DNA of 64,000 bases. It comes from Marinobacter daqiaonensis (GTDB lineage: Bacteria > Pseudomonadota > Gammaproteobacteria > Pseudomonadales > Oleiphilaceae). Where the stretch lies: NCBI RefSeq assembly GCF_900115285.1, contig NZ_FOYW01000001.1, positions 1,151,616 to 1,215,615 of the forward strand. The letters run 5' to 3'. Below the pieces are notes generated by a model, which did not search any database, was not told the DNA's origin, and saw nothing but the letters and a program-made list of their open reading frames with translations. Of the stretch, positions 19,159-28,264 are shown in pieces (position 1 is the stretch's first letter; every line of letters starts with the position of its first letter). The position numbers and the translations under genes were made by a program.

Positions 19159-19983
19159 TTAGCCACCGGGCACCTCCTCCGGAGCCAGCCCACCCCAGTC
19201 GCTGTCGGGATCCGGCGCGGGGTAATGGAATGGCACCGGTCCGTCGGGCTGACCATGAAGGAACTGCTGGACACGCTCGGACGGGTGGTTGCGGAGCTCA
19301 TCGGGGGTGCCCTCACCGATGATCCTGCCATCGGCGATAATGCAGGCGTAATGGGCAATGCTGAGGGACTCCGGGACATCGTGGGACACCAGCACGCTGG
19401 TCAGGCCCATGGTCGTGTTCAGTTCCCGGATCAGTTTCACCAGGACTCCCATGGCGATGGGATCCTGGCCTGCGAATGGCTCATCGTACATGATCAGCTC
19501 CGGGTCCAGGGCAATGGTACGGGCCAGGGCCACCCGGCGGGTCATGCCGCCGGACAGCTCCGCCGGCATGAGGTCGCGGGCGCCCCTCAGGCCCACCGCC
19601 TCCAGCTTCATAAGGACGATGTCGCGGATCATGTCGTCCGGCAGAGGGGTGTGCACGCGAAGGGGAAAGGCCACATTCTCGAACACGCTCAGGTCGGTGA
19701 ACAGGGCCCCGCTCTGAAACAGCATGCCCATACGCTCCCTGAGGGTATAGAGGGCCTTGCGGCCCAGGCCGGGCACGTCGTTTCCGTCAACGCGGATACT
19801 GCCACTGTCCGGCTTCAACTGCCCGCCGATCAGGCGCAGCAGCGTGGTCTTGCCGGTACCACTGGGCCCCATGATAGCGGTGATGCGCCCCCGGGGGATG
19901 CTCAGTGTCACCCCATCGAAAATGCGCCGTTGGCCACGTGTGAAGACCACGTTGTCCAGCGAAATGTAGGAACGGTCAGACAT
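19159..19983 (-). CDS. mlaF: ATP-binding protein MlaF
   Basis: ATPase of the Mla retrograde or anterograde phospholipid transporter. The 274-residue protein has Walker [10 protein letters not shown] at 39-47, signature [19 protein letters not shown], Walker [15 protein letters not shown], and the C-terminal tail that contacts MlaB. The ATG at 19983 gives the normal N-terminus [13 protein letters not shown]; the frame extends to 20040 without support. It is first in the mlaFEDCB-ibaG-murA run and diverges from kdsD. Confidence 0.96.
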   Translation of the reverse strand: MSDRSYISLDNVVFTRGQRRIFDGVTLSIPRGRITAIMGPSGTGKTTLLRLIGGQLKPDSGSIRVDGNDVPGLGRKALYTLRERMGMLFQSGALFTDLSVFENVAFPLRVHTPLPDDMIRDIVLMKLEAVGLRGARDLMPAELSGGMTRRVALARTIALDPELIMYDEPFAGQDPIAMGVLVKLIRELNTTMGLTSVLVSHDVPESLSIAHYACIIADGRIIGEGTPDELRNHPSERVQQFLHGQPDGPVPFHYPAPDPDSDWGGLAPEEVPGG

Positions 19984-20040
19984 GTCGGCTACCAGGGAAC
20001 GACCGCGCCTCCATCCCGGATGATCACAGCGGTCCCTCAT

Positions 20041-20123
20041 CTAAATTTTGGCGCTACATTATGCCATCTTGGCGCTACGCTCAATGGTCAGAATATCTGA
20101 GCACCCTGGGTTGGTGATATACT
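20041..20123. promoter_or_regulatory. Divergent mla/kds promoter region with a 21-bp-spaced direct repeat
   Basis: Two identical 10-bp sites, TTGGCGCTAC, lie at 20048-20057 and 20069-20078, exactly 21 bp apart or two helical turns. Read on the minus strand (GTAGCGCCAA), they flank a possible -10 CATAAT (20058-20063), with a weak -35 (CATTGA or TTGAGC) just upstream, so one site would cover the spacer and the other the start of the mlaF transcript. On the plus strand a TATACT (20118-20123) could be the kdsD -10. The operator role is inferred from geometry only. Confidence 0.4.
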
Positions 20124-20161
20124 TGCGCCTGAATCACGCACCCTCATGCCCCAGGAGCCCC

Positions 20162-21130
20162 ATGACCAGACCTTTTGTCTCCGCCGCGCTGCAGGCCATC
20201 GAGATCCAACGCCAGGCTGTTGGAGCCCTGCTGGACCGCATCGACGACCAGTTTGTGACCGCCTGCGAAGTCATCATGGCCTGCAAGGGACGGGTGGTGG
20301 TGACCGGTATGGGCAAGTCCGGGCATATCGGCAACAAGATCGCCGCCACCCTCGCCAGCACCGGTACTCCGGCGTTTTTCGTTCACCCTGGCGAGGCCAG
20401 CCACGGTGACCTGGGGATGATTACCAGCCAGGACGTTGTGCTCGCCATATCCAATTCCGGAAGCACCTCCGAGGTTCTCACCATTCTGCCGCTGCTCAAG
20501 CGCATGGGGGCCCCGCTGATCAGCATGACCGGTAAACCGGATTCCACCCTGGCCCGGGAAGCGGTTGCCAATCTCGACGTCAGCGTGGCCCAGGAAGCCT
20601 GTCCCCTGGGGCTCGCCCCCACCTCCAGCACTACCGCCACCCTGGTGATGGGTGACGCTCTGGCGGTTGCGTTGCTGGATGCCCGCGGTTTCAGCGCCGA
20701 GGATTTCGCCTTTTCCCACCCCGGCGGGGCCCTTGGCCGACGACTGCTGCTGCGTGTCACGGACATCATGCACACCGGTGACCGGATCCCCCGTGTTCAT
20801 GAGAACACGCCACTGTCGGGAGCCTTGCTGGAGATATCCCTGAAAGGACTGGGCATGACGACCATCGTGGACGACGATGGCCAGATGGTGGGTATTTTCA
20901 CCGACGGCGACCTGCGTCGCACCCTGGACCGTTCCATTGATGTCCACAACACCCTGATACGGGACGTGATGACCCGTAATGGACGAACCATCCACGATGA
21001 CCAGCTCGCCGCCGAGGCACTCCACATCATGGAGGAGCTGAAGATCAACGCCCTGCCGGTAATGAACCGGGCGGAGCAGCTGGTGGGCGCCATCAACATG
21101 CACGACCTGCTGCGGGCAGGGGTGATCTGA
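20162..21130 (+). CDS. kdsD: Arabinose-5-phosphate isomerase KdsD
   Basis: Interconverts ribulose 5-phosphate and arabinose 5-phosphate, the first step toward Kdo of lipopolysaccharide. The 322-residue protein has an N-terminal SIS sugar-isomerase domain (GMGKSGHIGNKIAATLASTG, HPGEASHGDLGMI, SNSGSTSEVLTILP) and two C-terminal CBS domains from about residue 205. The start at 20162 follows CAGGAGCC; the frame extends upstream to 20048 through the promoter region and is not used. kdsC follows ten bases later. Confidence 0.96.
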   Translation: MTRPFVSAALQAIEIQRQAVGALLDRIDDQFVTACEVIMACKGRVVVTGMGKSGHIGNKIAATLASTGTPAFFVHPGEASHGDLGMITSQDVVLAISNSGSTSEVLTILPLLKRMGAPLISMTGKPDSTLAREAVANLDVSVAQEACPLGLAPTSSTTATLVMGDALAVALLDARGFSAEDFAFSHPGGALGRRLLLRVTDIMHTGDRIPRVHENTPLSGALLEISLKGLGMTTIVDDDGQMVGIFTDGDLRRTLDRSIDVHNTLIRDVMTRNGRTIHDDQLAAEALHIMEELKINALPVMNRAEQLVGAINMHDLLRAGVI

Positions 21131-21140
21131 GAGGCTGACC

Positions 21141-21713
21141 ATGACGACGCAGGATCATAACGGACTGCAGCCACAGTGGCCGGAGTATACCCTCCGGCTG
21201 GCCCGCCCGGTACGGTTGCTGGCACTCGATGTGGACGGGGTGATGAGTGACGGCTCGCTGCTGTTTTCCGCCGCCGGCGATGAACTGAAGGCCTTTAACA
21301 TCCTGGATGGCCTGGGCCTGAAGCAGGCCATGTCGGCGGGCATCGAGGTGGCGGTAATTACCGGCCGCAGCTCCCCCCTGACCGAGCGCCGCATGAACAG
21401 CCTGGGCATCACCACCCTGCTCCAGGGTCGCGAGGACAAACTTACCGCCCTGCGTGAAATTGCTGACAGCCGGGGCCTGACTGCAGATCAGCTGGCCTAC
21501 GTAGGCGACGATCTGCCCGACCTGGCCGCCATCCGCTATGCCGGGTTCGGTATATCGGTGCCCAACGGCCACTGGTACGTCCGCCAGCATGCGGATTACT
21601 GCACCCATGCTGCCGGCGGGTACGGTGCGGTCCGCGAGGTCACCGACCTGTTGCTCACCGCCAGGGGCAGTCTCGACGACCAGCTCCGGGGGTGGCTCGG
21701 GGAGACATCATGA
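21141..21713 (+). CDS. kdsC: Kdo-8-phosphate phosphatase KdsC
   Basis: HAD-family phosphatase that releases Kdo from Kdo 8-phosphate in the cytoplasm. The 190-residue protein has the nucleophile and acid aspartates in LALDVDGVMSDG (Asp30, Asp32), the tetramer-forming FNILDGLGLKQA segment, VITGRSS, and the Mg-binding YVGDDLPDL motif. Its stop overlaps the lptC start (ATGA), suggesting coupled translation. Confidence 0.96.
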   Translation: MTTQDHNGLQPQWPEYTLRLARPVRLLALDVDGVMSDGSLLFSAAGDELKAFNILDGLGLKQAMSAGIEVAVITGRSSPLTERRMNSLGITTLLQGREDKLTALREIADSRGLTADQLAYVGDDLPDLAAIRYAGFGISVPNGHWYVRQHADYCTHAAGGYGAVREVTDLLLTARGSLDDQLRGWLGETS

Positions 21714-22330
21714 CGGACCCAACGAAGCCTTCATGGAAGGAGCGGCTGGCAACACTCCTGACCAGGCCGGCGATTCGCAACCCGATTCTGCTGGTTGCCT
21801 TTGCGGCCCTGGCTTTCATACTGTGGCGCAGTGATGACCCGCAAACCATACTGACCGATGCCCAGAAATTGCGCGGGGCAGCGGAACCGGACACTTTTGT
21901 GAACCAGGGCGAGTATCGCGTGTTCGACGAGCAGGGCCAGTTGCAGGCAGTCATCAGCAGCCCCCGCATCGAGCAGCTCGAGGGGCCGGGCGAAGCCCGC
22001 ATGGTCCAGCCGGAGGCCAGTCTGTATGATGCCGACACGGAATCCCGCTGGCACCTGGTCGCCCGGCAAGGGTCATTTGACCAGAGCAGCCGAATCATGG
22101 AACTTGATGGGGACGTGAGAGTCACCCGGAATGTGCAGGGGGGAGAAGCCATCCTGCGCACAGAGCACCTGCGCATCGACAACACCGCCGGCAGAATCAG
22201 CACGGACCAGCCGGTTACGCTGGAGTCTCCAGGCGCCGTCACCCGTGCCAACAGTCTGACGGGCTGGATTGATGAGCGGGTACTGGAACTGGACAACACC
22301 GTTGAGGGGATCTATGAAACCCGCCCATAA
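21710..22330 (+). CDS. lptC: Lipopolysaccharide export protein LptC
   Basis: Bitopic inner-membrane component of the LptB2FGC complex that hands LPS to LptA. The 206-residue chain has one membrane helix near 23-39 (NPILLVAFAALAFILW) and a periplasmic beta-jellyroll with the FVNQGEYRVFDEQGQLQAVI and LDGDVRVTRN stretches. It is slightly longer than the E. coli protein. Its 3' end overlaps lptA by 17 bases. Confidence 0.93.
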   Translation: MTDPTKPSWKERLATLLTRPAIRNPILLVAFAALAFILWRSDDPQTILTDAQKLRGAAEPDTFVNQGEYRVFDEQGQLQAVISSPRIEQLEGPGEARMVQPEASLYDADTESRWHLVARQGSFDQSSRIMELDGDVRVTRNVQGGEAILRTEHLRIDNTAGRISTDQPVTLESPGAVTRANSLTGWIDERVLELDNTVEGIYETRP

Positions 22331-22853
22331 ACTGGCAGGCCAGTGGCTGATGATTCCGGCGCTGCTTGCGCTGGCTTCCGGTCACGCAGCGGCGTTTGAC
22401 CTGGACGCCGGCCAACCCATCCGGGTAAGCGCGGACAGCGCGCGGCTGGACGACAGCCAGGGGGTCGCCATCTACCAGGGCAACGTCAGGATAACCCAGG
22501 GCGAAACGAGGATAACGGCGGACCGGGTGGAACTCTATCGTGATGCCGACGGCCTCGACCGCATTGCCGCCAAAGGCCAGCCAGCCACCTACCACCAGCC
22601 CGCCACGGACAACCAGTCCGCCACCGATGCCCGGGCCAGGCTCATCTACTATTTCGCCGACGACAGCCGCCTGCGTTTCGAGGAGGAGGCGGTGGTGGAA
22701 CAGGGAGGCAATGAGTTCCGGGGAGCCATCATCGACTACAACACCGCCAACCGGGTCGTTACCGCCGAAGGCCGTACTCCCGAGGGCGAGGGCTCGGGGC
22801 GTGTGGAAATGGTTATCCAGCCCCGGCAGGGCGCGGACTCACCAGCGGACTAG
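22314..22853 (+). CDS. lptA: Periplasmic LPS bridge protein LptA
   Basis: Forms the periplasmic filament carrying LPS from LptC to LptD. The 179-residue precursor has a signal peptide (core WLMIPALLALASGHAAA, cleavage near 27) and an OstA-type beta-jellyroll with ARLDDSQGVAIYQGNVRI and an FRGAIIDYNTANRVV strand pair. A loop at residues about 90-105 is rich in Gln, Thr and Asp (HQPATDNQSATD). The start at 22314 is chosen for the signal peptide. Confidence 0.93.
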   Translation: MKPAHKLAGQWLMIPALLALASGHAAAFDLDAGQPIRVSADSARLDDSQGVAIYQGNVRITQGETRITADRVELYRDADGLDRIAAKGQPATYHQPATDNQSATDARARLIYYFADDSRLRFEEEAVVEQGGNEFRGAIIDYNTANRVVTAEGRTPEGEGSGRVEMVIQPRQGADSPAD

Positions 22854-22865
22854 CGACCAACACCT

Positions 22866-23591
22866 ATGGCATTACTGCAAGCGAACCACCTGGCAAAGAG
22901 CTACAAACAGAAGAAGGTCGTGATCGATGTGTCCCTGAGCATCGAAAGCGGGCAGATCGTCGGCCTGCTGGGCCCCAACGGAGCAGGCAAGACCACCTGC
23001 TTCTACATGATTGTGGGCCTGGTTCATGCGGACCATGGCCATATCAGCATCGATGGCAAGGACATCACGCCCCTGCCCATGCACGGCAGGGCCCGCCAGG
23101 GCATTGGCTACCTGCCCCAGGAAGCCTCGGTATTCCGCAAGCTCTCGGTCAGCGACAACATCATGGCGATTCTGGAGACCCGGAAGGACCTGAACCGAAA
23201 GCAGCGCCAGGATAAGCTGGAGGACCTGCTGCGGGAGTTCCATATCACCCACATTCGCGACAGCATCGGCATGGCCCTGTCCGGAGGCGAACGGCGGCGG
23301 GTGGAAATCGCCCGGGCGCTGGCCATGGAGCCGGCCTTCATCCTGCTGGACGAGCCTTTTGCCGGGGTCGACCCCATTTCCGTCAGTGACATCAAACAGA
23401 TCATCCGCCACCTGCGTGACATGGGCATCGGCGTGCTGATTACCGACCATAACGTCCGGGAAACCCTCGATATCTGCGAGAAGGCCTACATCGTGAGCAG
23501 TGGTCACATCATCGCTTCGGGCTCGGCCGAGGAGATCCTCGCCAACCAGCAGGTCAAGGAGGTCTATCTGGGCGAGGAGTTCCGGCTCTGA
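22866..23591 (+). CDS. lptB: LPS export ATPase LptB
   Basis: Cytoplasmic ATPase of the LptB2FGC LPS extractor. The 241-residue protein has Walker A GPNGAGKT at 36-43, Q-loop [12 protein letters not shown], signature [15 protein letters not shown] and Walker [13 protein letters not shown]. lptF and lptG are not in the window, as in other genomes where they are unlinked. It closes the kdsDC-lptCAB run and is followed by a GC hairpin. Confidence 0.97.
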   Translation: MALLQANHLAKSYKQKKVVIDVSLSIESGQIVGLLGPNGAGKTTCFYMIVGLVHADHGHISIDGKDITPLPMHGRARQGIGYLPQEASVFRKLSVSDNIMAILETRKDLNRKQRQDKLEDLLREFHITHIRDSIGMALSGGERRRVEIARALAMEPAFILLDEPFAGVDPISVSDIKQIIRHLRDMGIGVLITDHNVRETLDICEKAYIVSSGHIIASGSAEEILANQQVKEVYLGEEFRL

Positions 23592-23597
23592 CCTCGC

Positions 23598-23620
23598 CGC
23601 TCGCCGCGGTCGCGAGCGGT
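23598..23620 (+). terminator. Weak hairpin after lptB
   Basis: A 7-bp GC stem (CCGCTCG with CGAGCGG) begins six bases after the lptB stop and is followed by TTACATTTTC rather than a clean T run. It may end or attenuate the lpt transcript before rpoN. The remaining 200 bases up to rpoN are AT-richer and probably carry the rpoN promoter, but I could not pick a convincing one. Confidence 0.35.
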
Positions 23621-23824
23621 TACATTTTCACACCGTCCTCCCGGTGCTAACAATTGTGTTCCGACAGCCAAAGGGAGTACACTCGGCAAAGAACTTGCTT
23701 GTTATTTCCAAGTATCCGGTAACACTGATTTTTTTGCCAAATCCTGACGATAATTGAGCTGAATCAGTGGCTTTTTTGATAAATCTGTTATCGGTTACCT
23801 CAGAAGGGTGGTGGATCTCGAACC

Positions 23825-25342
23825 ATGGTTATGAAAGCCTCATTACAGTTAAAGATGGGTCAGAGCCTGACCATGACCCCACAACTGCAACAGGCAATCC
23901 GGCTGCTCCAGCTCTCTACCCTGGACCTGCAGCAGGAAATCCAGCAGGCGCTCGATTCCAACCCGATGCTGGAAACCCCCGACGACGACGAAGGCACCGA
24001 CTCTGACCAGGAAAGGGAGCGGGAGAGGGAGACCGATCGCTCCGACGATCAGGTAACCGCATCCGAGGGCAGTGAAAATCCCTGGGACGAATCCGACTGG
24101 TCCGCCGACAACAACGACACCGGTACCATACCGGACGATCTGCCGGTGGATACCGCCTGGGATGATATCTACCAGTCGGCGCCCGCCTCCTCCTCCCGGG
24201 GCGACGACGACAACGACAGCGATTTCGAGAGCCGAAACCCGGCGACGGAGACCCTGCGGGATCATCTGGAGTGGCAACTGAACCTTACCCCCCTGAATGA
24301 GCGCGACAGTGCCATCGCCCATGCCCTGCTCGACGCTGTGGATGACCGGGGCTACCTGACCTCCGAGGTGGAGGAGATCCACTCCGGGCTGGTGACCGAG
24401 GGCGACGAGGATCCCCTGGAACTGGACGAGGTGGAAGCGGTACTGCATCGCCTGCAGCACTTCGATCCGCCTGGCGTCTTTGCCCGGGACCTGCAGGACT
24501 GTCTGCTGATCCAGCTCAACCAGCTGCCCCCGGATACGCCCTGGCTGGCCCAGGCGCGACTGGTGATCACCCACTACATCAACCTGCTGGGCAATCGCGA
24601 TTACGCCCAGCTGCTGCGCAGAAGCCGGCTCAAGGAAGACCAGTTACGGGAAGTACTGGCGGTGATAACCTCGCTGAACCCCCACCCGGGGGACAGCCTC
24701 GACCGCTCGGAGCCGGACTACGTCATTCCCGATGTGATTGTGCGCAAGGAAAAGGGTCGCTGGCGGGTGGAACTGAACCCGGAAATAGCACCGCGCATTC
24801 GCGTCAATGCCAGCTATGCTTCCCTTATCAGGCGGGCGGACAGCAGTGCCGACAATACCTACATGCGGGACCAGCTGCAGGAGGCCAAGTGGTTTATCAA
24901 GAGCCTCCAGAGCCGGAACGAGACCCTGCTGAAAGTGGCGACCCGAATAGTTGAACATCAGCAGGGTTTTCTGGACCATGGTGAGGAGGCGATGAAGCCT
25001 CTGATTCTGTCGGATATCGCCCAGGCGGTGGAAATGCACGAGTCCACTATCTCCCGGGTAACGACCCAGAAGTACATGCATACCCCCCGTGGCATCTTCG
25101 AGCTGAAGTATTTCTTCTCGAGTCACGTGAGCACGGACGAGGGTGGCGAATGCTCCTCCACGGCCATCCGTGCCATGATCAAGAAACTGATTGCGGCGGA
25201 AACCCCGAAAAAGCCGCTCAGCGACAGCAAGATTGCCACGATGCTGGGAGAACAGGGCATCAAGGTGGCCCGGCGAACGGTGGCAAAGTACCGTGAAGCC
25301 ATGCATATTCCGCCCTCCAATGAGCGGAAACGACTGGTCTGA
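23825..25342 (+). CDS. rpoN: RNA polymerase sigma-54 factor RpoN
   Basis: Alternative sigma factor for -24/-12 promoters, needing enhancer-binding ATPases. The 505-residue protein has the glutamine-rich region I ([20 protein letters not shown], about 16-35), an acidic linker (residues about 50-140), the core-binding region, the DNA-binding segment and the RpoN box [10 protein letters not shown] at 482-491. It is followed by hpf, ptsN, rapZ and the NPr gene, the conserved rpoN cluster. Confidence 0.97.
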   Translation: MVMKASLQLKMGQSLTMTPQLQQAIRLLQLSTLDLQQEIQQALDSNPMLETPDDDEGTDSDQERERERETDRSDDQVTASEGSENPWDESDWSADNNDTGTIPDDLPVDTAWDDIYQSAPASSSRGDDDNDSDFESRNPATETLRDHLEWQLNLTPLNERDSAIAHALLDAVDDRGYLTSEVEEIHSGLVTEGDEDPLELDEVEAVLHRLQHFDPPGVFARDLQDCLLIQLNQLPPDTPWLAQARLVITHYINLLGNRDYAQLLRRSRLKEDQLREVLAVITSLNPHPGDSLDRSEPDYVIPDVIVRKEKGRWRVELNPEIAPRIRVNASYASLIRRADSSADNTYMRDQLQEAKWFIKSLQSRNETLLKVATRIVEHQQGFLDHGEEAMKPLILSDIAQAVEMHESTISRVTTQKYMHTPRGIFELKYFFSSHVSTDEGGECSSTAIRAMIKKLIAAETPKKPLSDSKIATMLGEQGIKVARRTVAKYREAMHIPPSNERKRLV

Positions 25343-25372
25343 ACAATAGGGTCTGACAAACAGGAGAAGCCC

Positions 25373-25681
25373 ATGCAACTGAATATTTCCGGTCATCACG
25401 TTGAACTGACTCCCGCCCTCAAGGATTACGTGAACGAGAAGTTCCAGAAACTCGAACGCCACTTTGATCATATCAGTAACTGTCAGGTCACCCTCGAGGT
25501 GGAAAAAGTGCGCCAGATTGCAGAGGCAACCCTGCACGTGGTGGGAGGCGAGATACATGCCAAGGCCGAGAACAGCGACATGTATGCGGCAATCGACGCT
25601 CTCATCGACAAACTTGACCGGCAGATCCTCAAGCACAAGGAAAAGAATGTTGACCGGATGCATGGAGCTGCAGCCCGCTAA
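25373..25681 (+). CDS. hpf: Ribosome hibernation promoting factor, short form
   Basis: Binds the 30S subunit in stationary phase and favours inactive 100S ribosome dimers. The 102-residue length is that of the short gammaproteobacterial HPF; the long-form dimerisation tail is absent. It shows ISGHHVELTPALKDYVNEKFQKLERHFD and the typical VGGEIHAKAENSDMYAAIDALIDKLDRQI ending. It starts 30 bases after rpoN with AGGAGAA upstream and is followed by a strong terminator. Confidence 0.95.
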   Translation: MQLNISGHHVELTPALKDYVNEKFQKLERHFDHISNCQVTLEVEKVRQIAEATLHVVGGEIHAKAENSDMYAAIDALIDKLDRQILKHKEKNVDRMHGAAAR

Positions 25682-25720
25682 ACATTACCCGGTCTAACCG
25701 GCTATAATCTGTGCCACACC

Positions 25721-25754
25721 GCTGCGGTACGATGTCGTGCCGCAGCATTTTTTT
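25721..25754 (+). terminator. Rho-independent terminator after hpf
   Basis: The stem GCTGCGG pairs with CCGCAGC, with extra pairing of the flanking bases in the loop, and is followed by seven T residues. It lies 40 bases after the hpf stop and 20 bases before ptsN, so ptsN either depends on read-through or has its own promoter. A TATAAT at 25703-25708, just before the hairpin, lacks a clear -35. Confidence 0.75.
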
Positions 25755-25774
25755 ATCGTGACCAATGAGAATCC

Positions 25775-26242
25775 ATGACCGATTCGACCCTGACCATCAA
25801 CAATATCCTGGCGCCGGAGCTGACCCTGTGCGGCGTCAGCGCTTCCAGCAAGAAGCGGATTCTTGAATTCATTGCGGAAAAGGTGGCCGGACATTACCCG
25901 GAACTGGACGAAACCCAGATCTTCAATAACCTGGTGGCGCGGGAACGCCTCGGCAGCACGGGCATCGGCCAGGGTATCGCCATCCCCCATTGCCGGCTGG
26001 AAGGCTGCACCCGGGTGGTCGGCGCCCTGGTGACCCTGAAGGAAGGAGTCGCTTTTGACGCCATCGACAATCAGCCCGTCGACCTGCTGTTCACCCTGAT
26101 TGTCCCGAAGGAAGCCACCTCCGAACACCTGGAGCTCCTCAGCCAACTGGCGGAAAAGTTCAACGAACGTTCATTCTGCGACAGCCTGCGGGCCTGTTCC
26201 GGCTCCGACGACCTGTATCGCCAGATGACCGGCAACGGGTGA
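25775..26242 (+). CDS. ptsN: Nitrogen-regulatory phosphotransferase protein PtsN (EIIA-Ntr)
   Basis: Terminal phospho-acceptor of the nitrogen PTS (PtsP-NPr-PtsN), a regulator that contacts potassium transport and other proteins instead of moving sugar. The 155-residue protein has the phosphorylated histidine at His72 in GIAIPHCRLEG and the LLFTLIVPKEATSEHLELLSQLA segment. It belongs to the rpoN-hpf-ptsN-rapZ-npr cluster. Confidence 0.96.
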   Translation: MTDSTLTINNILAPELTLCGVSASSKKRILEFIAEKVAGHYPELDETQIFNNLVARERLGSTGIGQGIAIPHCRLEGCTRVVGALVTLKEGVAFDAIDNQPVDLLFTLIVPKEATSEHLELLSQLAEKFNERSFCDSLRACSGSDDLYRQMTGNG

Positions 26243-26306
26243 TCCGTCGGGATCGCCCGGCACACCGGACCGCCGGTGAACGCCTGGCTGCAAGAGGGTA
26301 TCTCCC

Positions 26307-27188
26307 ATGAAGCTGATCATTGTTAGCGGTCGTTCAGGCTCGGGCAAGAGTACGGCACTGCACGTGCTGGAGGACCTTGGCTTCTACTGCATCGATAACC
26401 TGCCGATCGGGCTGCTGTTTCCCCTGACCACAGAAGCCACGACCCGCAACTCCGGTACTCGCCTGCAGAACATTGCCGTCAGCATCGATGCCCGTAACCT
26501 GTCCGACGAGATTGCCAATTTCGAGACCATTCACCAGCGTCTGCTGGAAATCGGCATGACCACCGAGATCATCTATCTGGACGCCTCCGAGCAGTCGCTG
26601 CTGCAACGCTTCCATGCTACCCGGCGCAAGCATCCGCTCAGTGACGACAGTACCTCCCTCACCGAGGCGATACGGTTCGAGAAGAAACTGCTGGAGCCCA
26701 TTGCGCAGCTGGCGGATCTCTACCTGGACACCACCGAGCTGTCCATGTACGAACTGAGGGATCTGATCAAGCAACGGGTTATCGGTCGCAGCGAACAGGA
26801 GCTGGCCCTGCTGTTCCAGTCCTTCGGCTTCAAGCATGGCGTTCCGGTGGACTCCGACTACGTTCTTGATGTGCGCTGCCTGCCCAATCCCTACTGGGAC
26901 ACGTCCCTTCGCAAGTACACGGGGCTGGACCAGCCGGTGCAGGAGTTCCTCGGCGGGGACCCCATGACCAATCGCATGATCGACGATATCACCCGCTTCC
27001 TGGAACACTGGCTGCCCGAGTTCAGCAACAGCAACCGGAGTTACATGACCATTTCCATTGGCTGCACAGGTGGCCAGCACCGGTCGGTGTATGTGTGCGA
27101 GCAGCTCTCACGCTATTTCAAGCGCCAGTACAACCAGGTGCAGACCCGGCATACCGAACTGCCCCACCTGAACCCGAAATCTCACTGA
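26307..27188 (+). CDS. rapZ: RNase adapter protein RapZ
   Basis: P-loop protein that in E. coli binds the small RNA GlmZ and recruits RNase E, controlling GlmS and so amino-sugar supply for the envelope. The 293-residue protein has Walker A GRSGSGKS at 8-15, the FYCIDNLPIGLL segment, and the conserved C-terminal domain with SIGCTGGQHRSVYV. The RNA partner is not seen in this window. Sixty-four bases separate it from ptsN. Confidence 0.95.
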   Translation: MKLIIVSGRSGSGKSTALHVLEDLGFYCIDNLPIGLLFPLTTEATTRNSGTRLQNIAVSIDARNLSDEIANFETIHQRLLEIGMTTEIIYLDASEQSLLQRFHATRRKHPLSDDSTSLTEAIRFEKKLLEPIAQLADLYLDTTELSMYELRDLIKQRVIGRSEQELALLFQSFGFKHGVPVDSDYVLDVRCLPNPYWDTSLRKYTGLDQPVQEFLGGDPMTNRMIDDITRFLEHWLPEFSNSNRSYMTISIGCTGGQHRSVYVCEQLSRYFKRQYNQVQTRHTELPHLNPKSH

Positions 27189-27197
27189 AAGAGCCAC

Positions 27198-27467
27198 ATG
27201 ATCCGCCAACCCATTACCATCATCAACAAACTCGGTCTTCATGCCCGTGCAGCCGCCAAGCTGGTGGAGACCGCCTCCCGCTTCGAGAGCCGTGTTCAGC
27301 TGGTAAAGGACAACCGGGAAGTGGACGCCAAGAGCATCATGCCCGTGATGATGCTGGCGGCCAGCCAGGGCACCGAAGTGGAGCTCAAGGCCGAAGGCCC
27401 CGACGAAGAACAGGCCGTTGCGGCCCTTGAAGAACTAATCAACGACTATTTTGGCGAGGGTGGGTAA
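27198..27467 (+). CDS. Nitrogen phosphocarrier protein NPr (HPr family)
   Basis: An 89-residue HPr-like carrier between PtsP (EI-Ntr) and PtsN. The phosphorylation site is His15 in NKLGLHARAAAKLV, and the regulatory-serine region is NREVDAKSIMPVMMLAASQG. It starts nine bases after rapZ. It is usually called ptsO or npr. Confidence 0.95.
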   Translation: MIRQPITIINKLGLHARAAAKLVETASRFESRVQLVKDNREVDAKSIMPVMMLAASQGTEVELKAEGPDEEQAVAALEELINDYFGEGG

Positions 27468-27470
27468 ACC

Positions 27471-28022
27471 GTGAGCAGGAAAAGCCATCAGAACCCGTCG
27501 CAAGACGACATCCACAACGATGAAGACCTGATCAAGAGCAAATCCCAGCTCAAGCGGGAAATGCACGAGTTGCAGGACCTCGGCAAACGGATGCTGGATC
27601 TCAGCGATGATCAGCTGGTCTCCCTGCCCATGAGCGAGACGCTGAAACGTGCCATCGTGGAGTCCCGCCGCATCCGCCAGCATGAGGCCCGTCGCCGCCA
27701 CCTCCAGTACGTGGGCAAGGTGATCCGCAACGAGGACGACCCGGAAGCGCTGAGGCGTGCCGTGGAAGCCTTCGACGCCGGGAGCGAGGAACACACCCGG
27801 CGCCACCATCTGGCAGAGCGTTGGCGCGACCAGCTGATAGCCGAAGGCAACGCTGCTGTCGCCGGCTTCGTGGAACAATGCCCGGCCACCGACGTCCAGC
27901 ACCTGCGCAACCTGGTACGCAACGCCCAGAAAGACGCCCAGGCGGAAAAGAACACCGGCCAGGGCAGGAAGCTGTTCCGCTATTTGCGGGAGTGCATAGA
28001 CGAGGCCGAGCAGAACTCTTAA
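27471..28022 (+). CDS. darP: Ribosome biogenesis protein DarP (YjgA, DUF615)
   Basis: Ribosome-associated protein that promotes late assembly of the 50S subunit in E. coli. The 183-residue protein starts at GTG, three bases after the NPr gene, behind GAGGGTGG. It shows the characteristic SKSQLKREMHELQDLGKRML opening and a highly charged helical body with RRRHLQYVGKVIRNED. In Pseudomonas yjgA lies between tldD and pmbA; neither gene is here, and the family A repeat takes the tldD side. Confidence 0.93.
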   Translation: MSRKSHQNPSQDDIHNDEDLIKSKSQLKREMHELQDLGKRMLDLSDDQLVSLPMSETLKRAIVESRRIRQHEARRRHLQYVGKVIRNEDDPEALRRAVEAFDAGSEEHTRRHHLAERWRDQLIAEGNAAVAGFVEQCPATDVQHLRNLVRNAQKDAQAEKNTGQGRKLFRYLRECIDEAEQNS

Positions 28023-28029
28023 AAAACAG

Positions 28030-28258
28030 ATTTTTAGCCGCGGAATCCGCGGAAGAACGCGGAAAAAATAATTTAGCCACGGAAAACACGGAAAACACGG
28101 AAAACACGGAAGAAAAGATAAAAGAAGAAAAAATGGTTGCGGGTATTATCAATGTACTAATCCTACCGCAACCTATGTTTTTTATTTTTCCGTGTCCTTC
28201 CGTGGTTTCCGTGGCTATCTCTGGTCTTTTCTTTCCGCATTCTTCCGCGGCTAAATCA
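28030..28258. repeat. Nested palindromic repeat, family A copy 3
   Basis: Fills the gap between convergent darP and the nitrilase gene. The outer left arm is three clean CGCGGAA units with N2/N3 spacing. The inner left arm has four CACGGAA units at a 9-bp period (28078-28111), one more than the right arm. The core stem is GGTTGCGGG against CCGCAACC. The right arms end with TTCCGCGG. Translation of this repeat gives a meaningless VFSVFS-like peptide. Confidence 0.85.
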
Positions 28259-28264
28259 TTCCTT

